From contig NZ_CP089588.1 in the NCBI RefSeq assembly GCF_021249345.1, positions 620,001 to 684,000 on the forward strand: a DNA stretch of 64,000 nucleotides. The letters are read 5' to 3'. The notes under the pieces are model-generated. The model was not told where the DNA came from. It saw only the letters and a list, made by a program, of their open reading frames with translations, and searched no databases. A program made the translations under genes and the position numbers. Origin of the DNA: Halobacterium wangiae. Its GTDB lineage: Archaea; Halobacteriota; Halobacteria; Halobacteriales; Halobacteriaceae. Positions 17,092 to 24,419 of this stretch are shown piece by piece; positions within the stretch are counted from its first letter, which is position 1; the number at the start of each line of letters is the position of its first letter.

Positions 17092-18555
17092 ATGGGATGG
17101 AAGGAGTCTGCTGCGCCGGTCCTCACGCGGATGCCCGCAGTGCAGCGTCCGGAGGGGCACGTTCCGTTCCGTCGGAAGATGTACTGGACGGCCGGCGTCC
17201 TCATCCTGTACTTCTTCCTGACGAACGTCTCGCTGTGGGGCCTCCAGGCTGGCGGTGACGACTTCTTCGGTCAGTTCCGGAGTCTGCTCGCCGGCGGTCA
17301 GGGGACGGTGCTCCAGCTGGGCATCGGCCCCATCGTCACGGCGAGCATCGTCCTGCAGTTGCTGGGCGGTGCGAACCTGCTCGGTCTGGACACGAACGAT
17401 CCGCGTGACCAGGCGATCTACCAGGGGCTCCAGAAGTTCCTGGTGGTCGTGATGGTGTTCCTGACGGGGCTCCCCATGGTGTTCCTCGGGAACTTCCTCC
17501 AGCCGAGCGCGCAGCTCGCCCAGAGCCTCGGCGTCGGCATCCTCGGCGTTCGAGTGCTCATCTTCGCCCAGATCGCAGCGGGTGGCGTCCTGCTGCTGTA
17601 CATGGACGAGGTCATCTCGAAGTGGGGTGTCGGCTCCGGTATCGGCCTGTTCATTGTGGCCAACGTGAGCCAGAGCCTGGTCGGTGGCCTGTTCTTCTGG
17701 GAGGGCGACGTCGGCAACCAGGGGCTCATCCCCACCTGGTTCGACATCGCGATGGGGAACGTCTCGAACATCCCACCGCTGCTGACGACCGACGGGCTCT
17801 CCTTCGTGTTGATGCAGGCCGGCATCCTCGGCGTCATCACGACGGTGCTCATCTACGTCGTCGTCGTGTACGCCGAGAGCGTGCGCGTCGAGATCCCGCT
17901 CAGCCACGCCCGCGTGAAGGGCGCCCGGGGCCGCTTCCCGGTGAAGCTCATCTACGCGAGCGTCCTGCCGATGATCCTCGTTCGCGCGCTGCAGGCGAAC
18001 ATCCAGTTCCTCGGGCAAATTCTCCAGTCGACGATGAACCTGCCGGCGTGGGCCGGCGTCTACGCGGACGGACAGCCCGTCAGCGGGCTGTTCTACTACC
18101 TCGCACCCATCTACAACCCCGACGCGTGGATGTGGTGGACCGCGGCCTCGACGGCCGAGCCGTGGCAGGTGATGATCCGCATCGCCGTCGACCTCACGTT
18201 CATGGTCATCGGCGGCGGTATCTTCGCCATCTTCTGGGTGGAGACCGCCGACATGGGCCCCGAGGCGACCGCCAAGCAGATCCAGAACTCCGGGATGCAG
18301 ATCCCGGGCTTCCGGAAGAACCTCGGCGTCATCGAGAAGGTCCTCGAACGGTACATCCCGCAGGTCACCGTCATCGGCGGTGCCCTCGTCGGCCTGCTCG
18401 CCGTCATGGCGAACATGCTCGGCACCATCGGGAACGTCACCGGGACGGGCCTGCTGCTGACGATCTCCATCACGTACAAGCTGTACGAGGAGATCGCCGA
18501 GGAGCAGATGATGGAGATGCACCCGATGATGCGCGACATGTTCGGCGGCGACTGA
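17092..18555 (+). CDS. secY: Protein translocase subunit SecY
   Basis: A 487-residue, ten-helix membrane protein forming the Sec channel with SecE and Sec-beta. Recognisable segments include the amphipathic N-terminus ending at FRRKMYWTAGVLILYFFLTN, the plug region near WGLQAGGDDFFGQFRSLLAG (about 45-64), VGSGIGLFIVANVSQSLVGG (helix 5) and the cytoplasmic loop EIPLSHARVKGARGRFPVKL (about 265-284) that docks the ribosome. It closes the ribosomal operon, as in most archaea. A T-rich tract 16 bases after the stop probably ends transcription. adk, often its neighbour, is 14.8 kb away here. Confidence 0.97.
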   Translation: MGWKESAAPVLTRMPAVQRPEGHVPFRRKMYWTAGVLILYFFLTNVSLWGLQAGGDDFFGQFRSLLAGGQGTVLQLGIGPIVTASIVLQLLGGANLLGLDTNDPRDQAIYQGLQKFLVVVMVFLTGLPMVFLGNFLQPSAQLAQSLGVGILGVRVLIFAQIAAGGVLLLYMDEVISKWGVGSGIGLFIVANVSQSLVGGLFFWEGDVGNQGLIPTWFDIAMGNVSNIPPLLTTDGLSFVLMQAGILGVITTVLIYVVVVYAESVRVEIPLSHARVKGARGRFPVKLIYASVLPMILVRALQANIQFLGQILQSTMNLPAWAGVYADGQPVSGLFYYLAPIYNPDAWMWWTAASTAEPWQVMIRIAVDLTFMVIGGGIFAIFWVETADMGPEATAKQIQNSGMQIPGFRKNLGVIEKVLERYIPQVTVIGGALVGLLAVMANMLGTIGNVTGTGLLLTISITYKLYEEIAEEQMMEMHPMMRDMFGGD

Positions 18556-18570
18556 CCGGGACGCAATCCG

Positions 18571-18583
18571 GTTTCCATTTTTC
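18571..18583 (+). terminator. T-rich termination tract after secY
   Basis: Bases 18571-18582 read GTTTCCATTTTT, 16-27 bases after the secY stop. Oligo-T on the non-template strand suffices for archaeal termination, and this is the first T-run after the 14-kb operon. Confidence 0.55.
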
Positions 18584-18680
18584 GCGGCGGACCACGCCAC
18601 GAGAGTAGCGTCAGCGACGCGGGACTGCCCCACCGCCGACGAGCGTCGAAGAAGCATGGGGGCGTCCCGCTATCCGGGAC

Positions 18681-19550
18681 TCACTCATCGCTGTCGAGGG
18701 CCGCCGAGAGTTTCTCGGTCAGTTCGTCCCGACTGAGGTTCGCCTGGATGTCCCGCTCCTTCGCGAGCGACTGGAGTTCGCGGTAGGACAGTTCGGAGAG
18801 GTCGTCGACGCCCTCCGGGAACACGTCTTCGCCCCCCTCCGCCTCGCCCTCGCTCTCCGCCTCTTCCGCCTCGCCTTCCTCCTCACCCTCTGCCGCCGAT
18901 TCGTCCTCCTCCGTCTCCTCTGCCGGGACTGCTCCAGCCCCCTCCTCGACGGCCTGCTCTGCACTCCCCGTTTCCCCCGCTTCGTCTCCATCGCCGGAGT
19001 CCTCTTCTTCGGCCTCCGCTTCGTCTCCGTCGCCGGATTCTTCTCCTTCGGTCTCCTCGCCTTCCGCCTCTTCGTCCTCCTCTCCTTCTCCCTCCTCATC
19101 CTCCGCTCCACCTTCATTTTCCTCGTCCTCCGCTTCCTCACCTTCAGCCTCCTCTCCTTCTCCCTCCTCACTCTCCGCTTCCTCGCCTTCCTCGCCCTCC
19201 TCGCCTTCAGCCTCCTCCTCACCCTCGTCTTCCTCGCCCTCCTCGCCTTCAGCCTCCTCCTCACCCTCGTCTTCCTCGCCCTCCTCGCCTTCAGCCTCCT
19301 CCTCACCCTCGTCTTCCTCGCCGCGACTGAGTGCCGAGCGAATCGCCTCCGCGATCTGTTCGGCGAGCATCTCCCCGACCTTCCGGCCGACCAGGGAGCC
19401 AACAGCGCCGCCGATTGCTTCCGAGGTCGACTTGTCGCCGTCGAAGTCGAACTCCTCGGCGAGCTCCGTCCCCTCGATCAGCTCCTCGTAGTCGATGCTC
19501 TCTAGCAGTTCTTCCGTGTCGATCTGGTCCGTGAGGGATGGCTCACTCAT
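18681..19550 (-). CDS. Highly acidic repeat protein with C-terminal SAP-like helix pair, gas-vesicle locus
   Basis: A 289-residue protein of unknown function. Residues 1-75 are mixed: LLESIDYEELIEGTELAEEF, then a glycine-rich helical stretch IGGAVGSLVGRKVGEMLAEQ. Residues about 77-235 are nearly pure Glu/Asp/Gly/Ala/Ser, including three tandem 14-residue units. The last 40 residues (LSELSYRELQSLAKERDIQA) look like a SAP or Rho-N-like helix-extended-helix module, usually nucleic-acid-binding. It is the last gene of the leftward arm, 16 bases after its neighbour. Nothing resembles the amphipathic repeats of GvpC, so I do not call it gvpC. Confidence 0.6.
   Translation of the reverse strand: MSEPSLTDQIDTEELLESIDYEELIEGTELAEEFDFDGDKSTSEAIGGAVGSLVGRKVGEMLAEQIAEAIRSALSRGEEDEGEEEAEGEEGEEDEGEEEAEGEEGEEDEGEEEAEGEEGEEGEEAESEEGEGEEAEGEEAEDEENEGGAEDEEGEGEEDEEAEGEETEGEESGDGDEAEAEEEDSGDGDEAGETGSAEQAVEEGAGAVPAEETEEDESAAEGEEEGEAEEAESEGEAEGGEDVFPEGVDDLSELSYRELQSLAKERDIQANLSRDELTEKLSAALDSDE
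19201..19326 (-). repeat. Three tandem 42-bp repeats coding for an acidic segment
   Basis: The units are 19201-19242, 19243-19284 and 19285-19326. The first two are identical and the third matches until its last few bases. Each codes for 14 residues (EDEGEEEAEGEEGE in one phase), so length change keeps the frame. The near-identity at synonymous positions points to recent slippage or unequal recombination. Confidence 0.85.
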
Positions 19551-19566
19551 CAGTAGCGTACCAGGG

Positions 19567-20283
19567 TCATGCGTTCGCGGCCTCGTTGCCGTTGCCGTTG
19601 CCGTTACCGTTGTCGCCGCCGCTGTCGAGGAGCTGGGAGACCAGTTCTTCGAGGAACTGCGAGAGCAGTTCCATCAGCGGGAGCGCCGCGACGGCGTTGC
19701 CGAGCATCTCGCGGAGACGGGCCGCCAGCTTGCCGGCGAGTTTCCGGGCCCGCGCGAACGGGTTCGGGAGGTCGGGGAGGCTGGGCAGAGACGGCATGCT
19801 TGGTAGCAGGCCACCGTCGCCACCGCCGAGCAGACTCCCCAGTCCGCCGCCGTCGAGCAGTCCGGTCACGGCCGACAGCAGGTTCCCGAGGAGGTTGCCG
19901 GCGCCGGGCCGTGCGGTGAGGTCCAGCGTCACCTCGTCGAGGTCGACCTCCAGACCGAGCAGGTCGAGGAACAACCGGTCGAGGTTGAGGTGGAGGATGC
20001 GCGTTCCGTCCTCGGCAGTCGCCTCCTCGCGCTGTTCGTCCTCCTCCTCTTCGTCGCCGGCCGCTTCCGCCTCGTCACCGTCTCCTTCGGCCGCTTCGTC
20101 GCCGTCCTCCTGCTCGGATTCTTCGGCCGCTCCCTCCTCGTCCTCCCCGGCGTCTCCGCCCTGTTCAGTCGACTGTTCTGTCGCCTCCTCGTCGTCCTCG
20201 TCCGTTTCGGGTTCCTGGAGTTCGCCACCGTCTGGGACGAGAACACGGACGGAGACCGGAGTTCCGTCAGAACTGTTTCCCAT
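19567..20283 (-). CDS. Unrecognised protein with leucine-rich amphipathic module, gas-vesicle locus
   Basis: A 238-residue protein with three parts. Residues 1-85 are acidic and rich in Glu/Asp/Gly/Gln. Residues about 92-145 hold the ordered segment ILHLNLDRLFLDLLGLEVDL, DEVTLDLTARPGAGNLLGNL and LLSAVTGLLDGGGLGSLLGG, a motif I recall from uncharacterised haloarchaeal and actinobacterial proteins. Residues about 165-225 are an amphipathic helix (ARARKLAGKLAARLREMLG) before a Gly-Asn tail. It has its own TATA-like box (20306-20315) and ends 16 bases before the acidic gene. Function unknown; gas-vesicle linkage is from position only. Confidence 0.6.
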   Translation of the reverse strand: MGNSSDGTPVSVRVLVPDGGELQEPETDEDDEEATEQSTEQGGDAGEDEEGAAEESEQEDGDEAAEGDGDEAEAAGDEEEEDEQREEATAEDGTRILHLNLDRLFLDLLGLEVDLDEVTLDLTARPGAGNLLGNLLSAVTGLLDGGGLGSLLGGGDGGLLPSMPSLPSLPDLPNPFARARKLAGKLAARLREMLGNAVAALPLMELLSQFLEELVSQLLDSGGDNGNGNGNGNEAANA

Positions 20284-20305
20284 ACCACGTGATAACAGAT
20301 TTCCA

Positions 20306-20315
20306 CACTTAACCC
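20306..20315 (-). promoter_or_regulatory. TATA-like box for the leucine-rich-module gene
   Basis: The minus strand reads GGGTTAAGTG at 20315-20306, 23-32 bases before the ATG at 20283, the distance expected for a leaderless haloarchaeal transcript. It suggests that the last two genes of the leftward arm can be transcribed apart from gvpA-gvpO. Confidence 0.45.
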
Positions 20316-20337
20316 GGCGGCTTGCAAGGTTCGCCCA

Positions 20338-20691
20338 TTAATCTGCGTGGGGGGTGAACCCCTTCCGACAGTCGAGGCAGACGTGGGAGTCCTGGTTGAG
20401 CGCCTTCGCACTGGACTCACTGAGGCTGTCCCGGCTCGCGAGGAGTGCCGCGCCGACGCCGGCCTTGTACACCTGGTCGCTGCTCCCGCACGACGGACAG
20501 CTCACCGACGAGCCGTCTTCGAGCCCGGCGGTGCGCCGTTCCAGCTGCTTGACGCGCGACCTGAGCTTCTTGATCGTGTCGTCGTCGTCGTTGTCGGCCT
20601 GAGCGATCAACTCCACGGCCTCCGAGAGTTCGACCGGTTCGTCGATCCACGGGAGTTGGACGGTTTCGCTTGTTTCGCTGGTTTCGCTCAT
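20338..20691 (-). CDS. Small zinc-ribbon protein with coiled coil, gas-vesicle locus
   Basis: A 117-residue protein of unknown function. A predicted coiled-coil stretch, DDTIKKLRSRVKQLERRTAG (about 37-56), is followed by two cysteine pairs, SCPSCGSSDQVYKAG (about 64-78) and HVCLDCRKGF (about 102-111), that could bind one zinc ion. It lies 25 bases after gvpO on the same strand, so it is likely co-transcribed with gvpA and gvpO. It matches none of the standard gvp products and could be a regulator or an assembly factor. Confidence 0.65.
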   Translation of the reverse strand: MSETSETSETVQLPWIDEPVELSEAVELIAQADNDDDDTIKKLRSRVKQLERRTAGLEDGSSVSCPSCGSSDQVYKAGVGAALLASRDSLSESSAKALNQDSHVCLDCRKGFTPHAD

Positions 20692-20716
20692 TGTGGTGCG
20701 TGTGGCGCTGTGACCG

Positions 20717-21175
20717 TCATACGTCCTGCTGCGTGTCGTCGCGGCGGTACCGGTGTGTCCGGTGGTAGCCGGTTATCTTTCGGTCCTCGTCGAGTGTCAG
20801 TTCGTAGCGCCCGAGGATGTCCTGTGTGTCGGGGACGCTCTTCCGTTCGACGACCTCGACGGCGACAGTCCACGTGTCGTCCCCGTGGTCGATGCTGGTG
20901 ATTCCACTGAGGGGGTAGCCGACGATGTCTTCGGCGACATCCGCCACCTCAGCGCGAATCGCCCCGATCTCTGAGTCAGTCGATGTGTTTGACATGGTTG
21001 TCCGTCGGTCTTCGGAGTCGTCGGTTGCCTGGTCGTCGGTCTCTGCAGCGTCGGCTCCCTCTGCCACCGCCTCGTCGGCCGGGGAGTGCTGGTAACAGAA
21101 GCCGTCCTCCCCGGCCGGCCGCGAGCACCGCGTTCCCTGTTCGGTGATCGCCGAACACTGCGCCTCGGAGGCCAT
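20717..21175 (-). CDS. gvpO: GvpO with N-terminal Cys/His module
   Basis: A 152-residue protein. The C-terminal part is GvpO: VEVVERKSVPDTQDILGRYE and LTLDEDRKITGYHRTHRYRR are its conserved core. GvpO is one of the eight proteins known to be sufficient for gas vesicles in haloarchaea. Residues 1-30 instead carry C7, C17, C27 and H30 in the pattern CSAITEQGTRCSRPAG...CYQH, like small zinc-binding DUF5763-type modules, followed by an acidic linker. An in-frame ATG at codon 61 could yield a conventional GvpO, so the fusion depends on which start is used. It is 15 bases after gvpA. Confidence 0.85.
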   Translation of the reverse strand: MASEAQCSAITEQGTRCSRPAGEDGFCYQHSPADEAVAEGADAAETDDQATDDSEDRRTTMSNTSTDSEIGAIRAEVADVAEDIVGYPLSGITSIDHGDDTWTVAVEVVERKSVPDTQDILGRYELTLDEDRKITGYHRTHRYRRDDTQQDV

Positions 21176-21190
21176 CGGTGGACAGTGGTG

Positions 21191-21553
21191 TCAGGACTCG
21201 TCTGACTGGGATTCGATCTCCACTGCCTGTTCCGGTTCCTCCTGCTGGGATTCCTGCTGGGACTCCTGCTGCAGGGACTGCTTCCATTCGGACTCCTTCT
21301 GGTCGCGGGACCGAATGTCGAGTTCGTCGAGCGCCCCTTCCTCCTCGGCCGCCTCGATCCGCGATATCTCCTGGGCGTAGTGGAGGAAGGTGTCGACGGA
21401 GGCGATCACGACGCGGGCCTCGACGGTGAGGATCTCGATCCCGACGAGCGAGATGCGAGCCCAGACGTCGATGACCACACCTTTGTCGAGGATTCGGTCG
21501 AGAACCTCCACGAGCTGACCCGACTGTGGGCGTGTGGCTGTTGAAGCACTCAT
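21191..21553 (-). CDS. gvpA: Major gas vesicle structural protein GvpA with extended tail
   Basis: A 120-residue protein. Residues about 14-72 are the highly conserved GvpA core: [40 protein letters not shown] and [20 protein letters not shown]. It forms the ribs of the protein shell of gas vesicles. Normal haloarchaeal GvpA ends at about 75-80 residues, while this one has some 45 more, rich in Gln, Glu and Ser ([20 protein letters not shown]). gvpJ and gvpM in the other arm are shorter-core paralogues. It heads the leftward arm, divergent from gvpF across 93 bases. Confidence 0.93.
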   Translation of the reverse strand: MSASTATRPQSGQLVEVLDRILDKGVVIDVWARISLVGIEILTVEARVVIASVDTFLHYAQEISRIEAAEEEGALDELDIRSRDQKESEWKQSLQQESQQESQQEEPEQAVEIESQSDES

Positions 21554-21559
21554 TGCAAC

Positions 21560-21579
21560 CGTACTGTTCGCGCAGTACG
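21560..21579. promoter_or_regulatory. Inverted repeat in the gvpA-gvpF divergent promoter region
   Basis: CGTACTG (21560-21566) and CAGTACG (21573-21579) are exact reverse complements 6 bases apart, starting 6 bases upstream of the gvpA ATG. That is downstream of where the gvpA TATA (ATAAC-like, near 21588-21594 on the minus strand) would lie, suiting a repressor site or a leader hairpin. A TTTTGA-type box at about 21614-21619, 28 bases before gvpF, may serve the rightward arm. I see no convincing GvpE-type activating sequence. Confidence 0.4.
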
Positions 21580-21646
21580 CGGGTACATGTTATGCCTGCA
21601 CGCACAAGCACGGTTTTGATTCAACCGAGTCACCGAATGAGAGAGT

Positions 21647-22276
21647 ATGGAAGAGGACGCGCTCTACGCCTACGGGGTCATCGACGGGGAGGCGGTCGAG
21701 TTCGAGACTGAGGGTGTCGGAGGGGCACAGCGAGCCTACTCCGTCGGAGACGACTCGCTGTTCGCCGTCGTGACGGACGTCGACACGCTCGACCCCGAAC
21801 GGTCCGACGAGAACGTCCGCGCTCACAACGAGGTCCTCCAGCAGCTGCTCGAGTACGACGGGGGGCGGACCGTCGTCCCGATGCAGTTCGGGATGGCGTT
21901 CAAGGACGAGCGAACGCTGCAGAACCTGCTGAGCGAGACTCGTCCCGCGTTCACCAAGGCGCTCGAGGAGGTCGAGAACACGGTCGAACTCGGACTCAAG
22001 GTGATCACGGAGGCGGGCGCGGACGTCGACCGGAGCGCGATCCAGGCGGAGGTGGCCGACCGATTCGACGAACTCGCGGTGAGTTCGACGGCGGACGACC
22101 TGTTCTCCGAGCGCCTCGTCAGCAACCGCTCGTTCCTGGTCGACCGCGACGACCGGGAGGCGTTCGACCAGGCCGTCGGCGAGTTCGAGGCCGACCACGA
22201 CGATCTGCTGGTCCAGTACACCGGTCCGTGGCCGCCGTACAACTTCGTCGACATCCAGATCGGGGCCAAACAATGA
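21647..22276 (+). CDS. gvpF: Gas vesicle protein GvpF
   Basis: A 209-residue GvpF/GvpL family protein. Typical segments are the first strand ALYAYGVIDG, VVPMQFGMAFKDERTLQNLL (about 79-98), and the C-terminal VQYTGPWPPYNFVDIQIG, the signature PPYNF motif shared with GvpL. In haloarchaea GvpF binds GvpA and is required for early assembly. It is the first gene of the rightward arm; gvpD and gvpE, which commonly precede it, are missing. Its stop overlaps the gvpG start by four bases. Confidence 0.93.
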   Translation: MEEDALYAYGVIDGEAVEFETEGVGGAQRAYSVGDDSLFAVVTDVDTLDPERSDENVRAHNEVLQQLLEYDGGRTVVPMQFGMAFKDERTLQNLLSETRPAFTKALEEVENTVELGLKVITEAGADVDRSAIQAEVADRFDELAVSSTADDLFSERLVSNRSFLVDRDDREAFDQAVGEFEADHDDLLVQYTGPWPPYNFVDIQIGAKQ

Positions 22277-22527
22277 TCATCGTCGACGACCTGTTCGTCC
22301 GTCCGTTCGTCTCCATCCTCGATTCGATTCACGCGCTCGCGCTCGAGGAGATGTACGACGTCGGGGAGATCCAGAACCAGCTGAAGGAGAACCGGCTGTT
22401 CTACGAACTCGGCGAACGCTCCGAGGAGGAGTACGAGCGACGCAAGGCCGAACTCGAGGAGGAACTCAGGATCGCCGAGTCCGCCCACGAACAGCTCCGC
22501 AACAAGCAGATACGGGTGCGACAATGA
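22273..22527 (+). CDS. gvpG: Gas vesicle protein GvpG
   Basis: An 84-residue helical protein starting MIIVDDLFVRPFVSILDSIH, with LALEEMYDVGEIQNQLKENR and a charged coiled-coil second half (RSEEEYERRKAELEEELR). It is an assembly factor required for gas vesicles in haloarchaea. It overlaps gvpF and gvpH by four bases each, which indicates translational coupling. Confidence 0.92.
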   Translation: MIIVDDLFVRPFVSILDSIHALALEEMYDVGEIQNQLKENRLFYELGERSEEEYERRKAELEEELRIAESAHEQLRNKQIRVRQ

Positions 22528-23045
22528 ACGACGACCGCGAACCCGACCGGGACGACGACACGGGGAAGGGGCTGCTCGGGGCGATCCGACAGGTCCTCGG
22601 CGCGCTGGCGGACGCCGAGCGGGAGGGGCAGAGCGGAGTCGTGGGGGGCGGCAAGCGGTCCGGCGACCGCGTCTCGGTCGAGTACGGGTTCACCGGACGG
22701 CTCGGCGACCTCATCGACGAGACGGACGGGAGGCGACCCCGGGCGAGTTCGCGCCCGGACACGGAGGCGATCCCCGAGACCGAGACCGAGACCGAGACCA
22801 ATAGCACCCACTTGCTCGACGTCCGGGAGGAGGAGGGAGCGTTCCTCGTCGTCGCGGACGTCGCGGGCGTCGACGTCGACGACCTCACCGTCGGACTCAC
22901 CGACGAGCGGACGACCCTCGTCGTCCTCGTCGAGGACGAGCAACTCGGCCGTATCGACCTCCCGTGGCGGGCCGCCGAGGTCGAGGCCCAGCACCAACAC
23001 GGCGTCCTCGAAATTCGGCTCACGCCGGAGGAGGGAGCCGGATGA
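22524..23045 (+). CDS. gvpH: Gas vesicle protein GvpH (Hsp20-like)
   Basis: A 173-residue protein. The first 100 residues are charged and partly disordered, with GKGLLGAIRQVLGALADAER and VEYGFTGRLGDLID, as in other GvpH. Residues about 100-170 form an alpha-crystallin/Hsp20-like beta sandwich (VREEEGAFLVVADVAGVDVD ... HGVLEIRLTP). GvpH is not essential in Halobacterium and is thought to prevent aggregation of other Gvp proteins. Start and stop overlap gvpG and the next gene. Confidence 0.88.
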   Translation: MNDDREPDRDDDTGKGLLGAIRQVLGALADAEREGQSGVVGGGKRSGDRVSVEYGFTGRLGDLIDETDGRRPRASSRPDTEAIPETETETETNSTHLLDVREEEGAFLVVADVAGVDVDDLTVGLTDERTTLVVLVEDEQLGRIDLPWRAAEVEAQHQHGVLEIRLTPEEGAG

Positions 23046-23944
23046 GCGACGACGAGTTCGACGTCGACCGGCTGATCGGTCTCCTCGAGGACGGTCGGGA
23101 CTACCTCACCCGGTTCAAGCGCGCGGTGGTCCAGGACGAGAGCAACGAGGACCTCATGGAACTCGCCGACGACCTCTGGACGGTGCTCGACGAACTGGAG
23201 GACGTCCTCGAGACGATCGACTTCGACGAACTCCCGGACGCGATCGACCTCGAAGAGCTCCCCGACGCGATCGACGTCGAGAACCTCCCCGACAGGCTCC
23301 TTGACGAGGACGAGGCGGCCATCGACCTCACCCACGCGCGAGAGGCCGTCAACCTCCGCGAACTGTGGGAGGCCGTCGACCTCACGGAACTGTACAAGCA
23401 GGCCAAGGAGCTCGACGCCGCGACCGACGACGTCATGGGTGCGGTCGGCGCCGGCGACGACGGGGACGGGGACGGGGACGAGGACGACGGCCTCCTGGAG
23501 GGGGTCGTCGAGATGGGCGAGGGGGCGACCGCCGGGCTCGGCGCCGCGGTGAGTCAGGCGGCCATCGAGGAGGAGATCCAGGACGCGATCGAGCAGTTCC
23601 GCGAGATGCTGCTGTCGACCCACGAACTGCTCCGGAAGCTCTACGAGAAGAACAAGGAGAGCCTGGGGCAGCCGGGCCGCCAGCCCGACTCGCTGAACCC
23701 CTCCGCGTACTCCACGCTCCCACCGGGGCCGGTGCCCGACTCCGCGTCGACCCGGACCTCGACGGTCCCTGACCGGGTGAAGTACTCGGGGGTCGAGCCG
23801 TCTCGACGCATCTACGGACGGCGGTTCGAACGGGAGCAGAAACGCAGGCAGGCGGACAGCGACGAGCGCACAGACGACGAGACGGCGACCGAGAGCGACC
23901 AGTCCGACGCGGAGGACGAGGAGGTGACAACTACAGATGACTAG
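23042..23944 (+). CDS. Protein at the gvpI position with ELPDAID-type repeats
   Basis: A 300-residue protein in the gene slot normally held by gvpI, a roughly 140-residue basic protein. Here residues 1-130 are acidic and built of short repeats (IDFDELPDAIDLEELPDAID, then VENLPDRL and AVNLRELWEAVDLTELYKQ), residues about 140-215 are Asp/Gly-rich then helical (EEEIQDAIEQFREMLLSTHE), and residues about 216-270 run NPSAYSTLPPGPVP, TRTSTVPDRVKYSGVEPSRR and IYGRRFERE. The ELPDAID and IYGRRF parts recall uncharacterised haloarchaeal proteins outside gvp clusters. Whether the basic C-terminus derives from GvpI cannot be settled by eye. Confidence 0.6.
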   Translation: MSDDEFDVDRLIGLLEDGRDYLTRFKRAVVQDESNEDLMELADDLWTVLDELEDVLETIDFDELPDAIDLEELPDAIDVENLPDRLLDEDEAAIDLTHAREAVNLRELWEAVDLTELYKQAKELDAATDDVMGAVGAGDDGDGDGDEDDGLLEGVVEMGEGATAGLGAAVSQAAIEEEIQDAIEQFREMLLSTHELLRKLYEKNKESLGQPGRQPDSLNPSAYSTLPPGPVPDSASTRTSTVPDRVKYSGVEPSRRIYGRRFEREQKRRQADSDERTDDETATESDQSDAEDEEVTTTDD

Positions 23945-24419
23945 CCCGAAACCCACCCGCCAACAGGCGGATCTGGCCGACGTCCTGGAGATGGTGCTCG
24001 ACAAGGGCATCGTGATCAACGCCGACATCGCGATCACCGTCAACGAGACGGAACTGATCGGTATCGAACTCCGAGCGGCAATCGCGTCCTTCGAGACCGC
24101 CGCCAAGTACGGGCTCGCCTTCCCGAGCGGGACCGACATGCGCCGGGTCGAGCAGGCTTCCGGTCGGGAGCCCCTCGACGACGACGAGACGGTCGACCTC
24201 GGGATCGGGGCGAGTTCCGGCGGCGCGGCCGCGGAGGACGCCACCGAGAACCCGCCACGGACGCGCCCGGACCCCGAGACGCCGTTCGAGGAGGACGAGG
24301 CGGACGAGGACGACGAGCGCGCGAGCGAGTCGGAAGACGACACCGAAGAGCGTCAGAGCGAGGAGGCCGCGCCGACGACCGACGCGTCCGGTGACGGGGC
24401 CGATTCGGAGGACGCATGA
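23937..24419 (+). CDS. gvpJ: Gas vesicle protein GvpJ
   Basis: A 160-residue GvpA-family paralogue. The core DLADVLEMVLDKGIVINADI and AITVNETELIGIELRAAIAS (about 12-51) aligns with GvpA but has the GvpJ-type ETELIGI segment. The remaining 90 residues are an acidic tail. GvpJ is needed in small amounts, probably in the conical tips. GAGGTGA at 23921-23927 lies 9 bases before the ATG, which is inside the end of the previous gene. It overlaps gvpK by four bases. Confidence 0.92.
   Translation: MTSPKPTRQQADLADVLEMVLDKGIVINADIAITVNETELIGIELRAAIASFETAAKYGLAFPSGTDMRRVEQASGREPLDDDETVDLGIGASSGGAAAEDATENPPRTRPDPETPFEEDEADEDDERASESEDDTEERQSEEAAPTTDASGDGADSEDA

Noticed and set aside
16621-18657. A 678-codon minus-strand open frame opposite rpl15 and secY
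   Set aside because: It lies antisense to two certain genes and is His/Asp/Glu-rich low-complexity sequence, as expected from the complement of a hydrophobic gene.
18681-19550. Possible gvpC at the end of the gvpA-gvpO arm
   Set aside because: GvpC has amphipathic repeats of more than 30 residues; this protein has 14-residue Glu/Gly units and a SAP-like end.
21554-21646. GvpE-type activator sequence between gvpA and gvpF
   Set aside because: Nothing resembles the TGAAACGG-n4-TGAACCAA pattern on either strand, and gvpE itself is missing.
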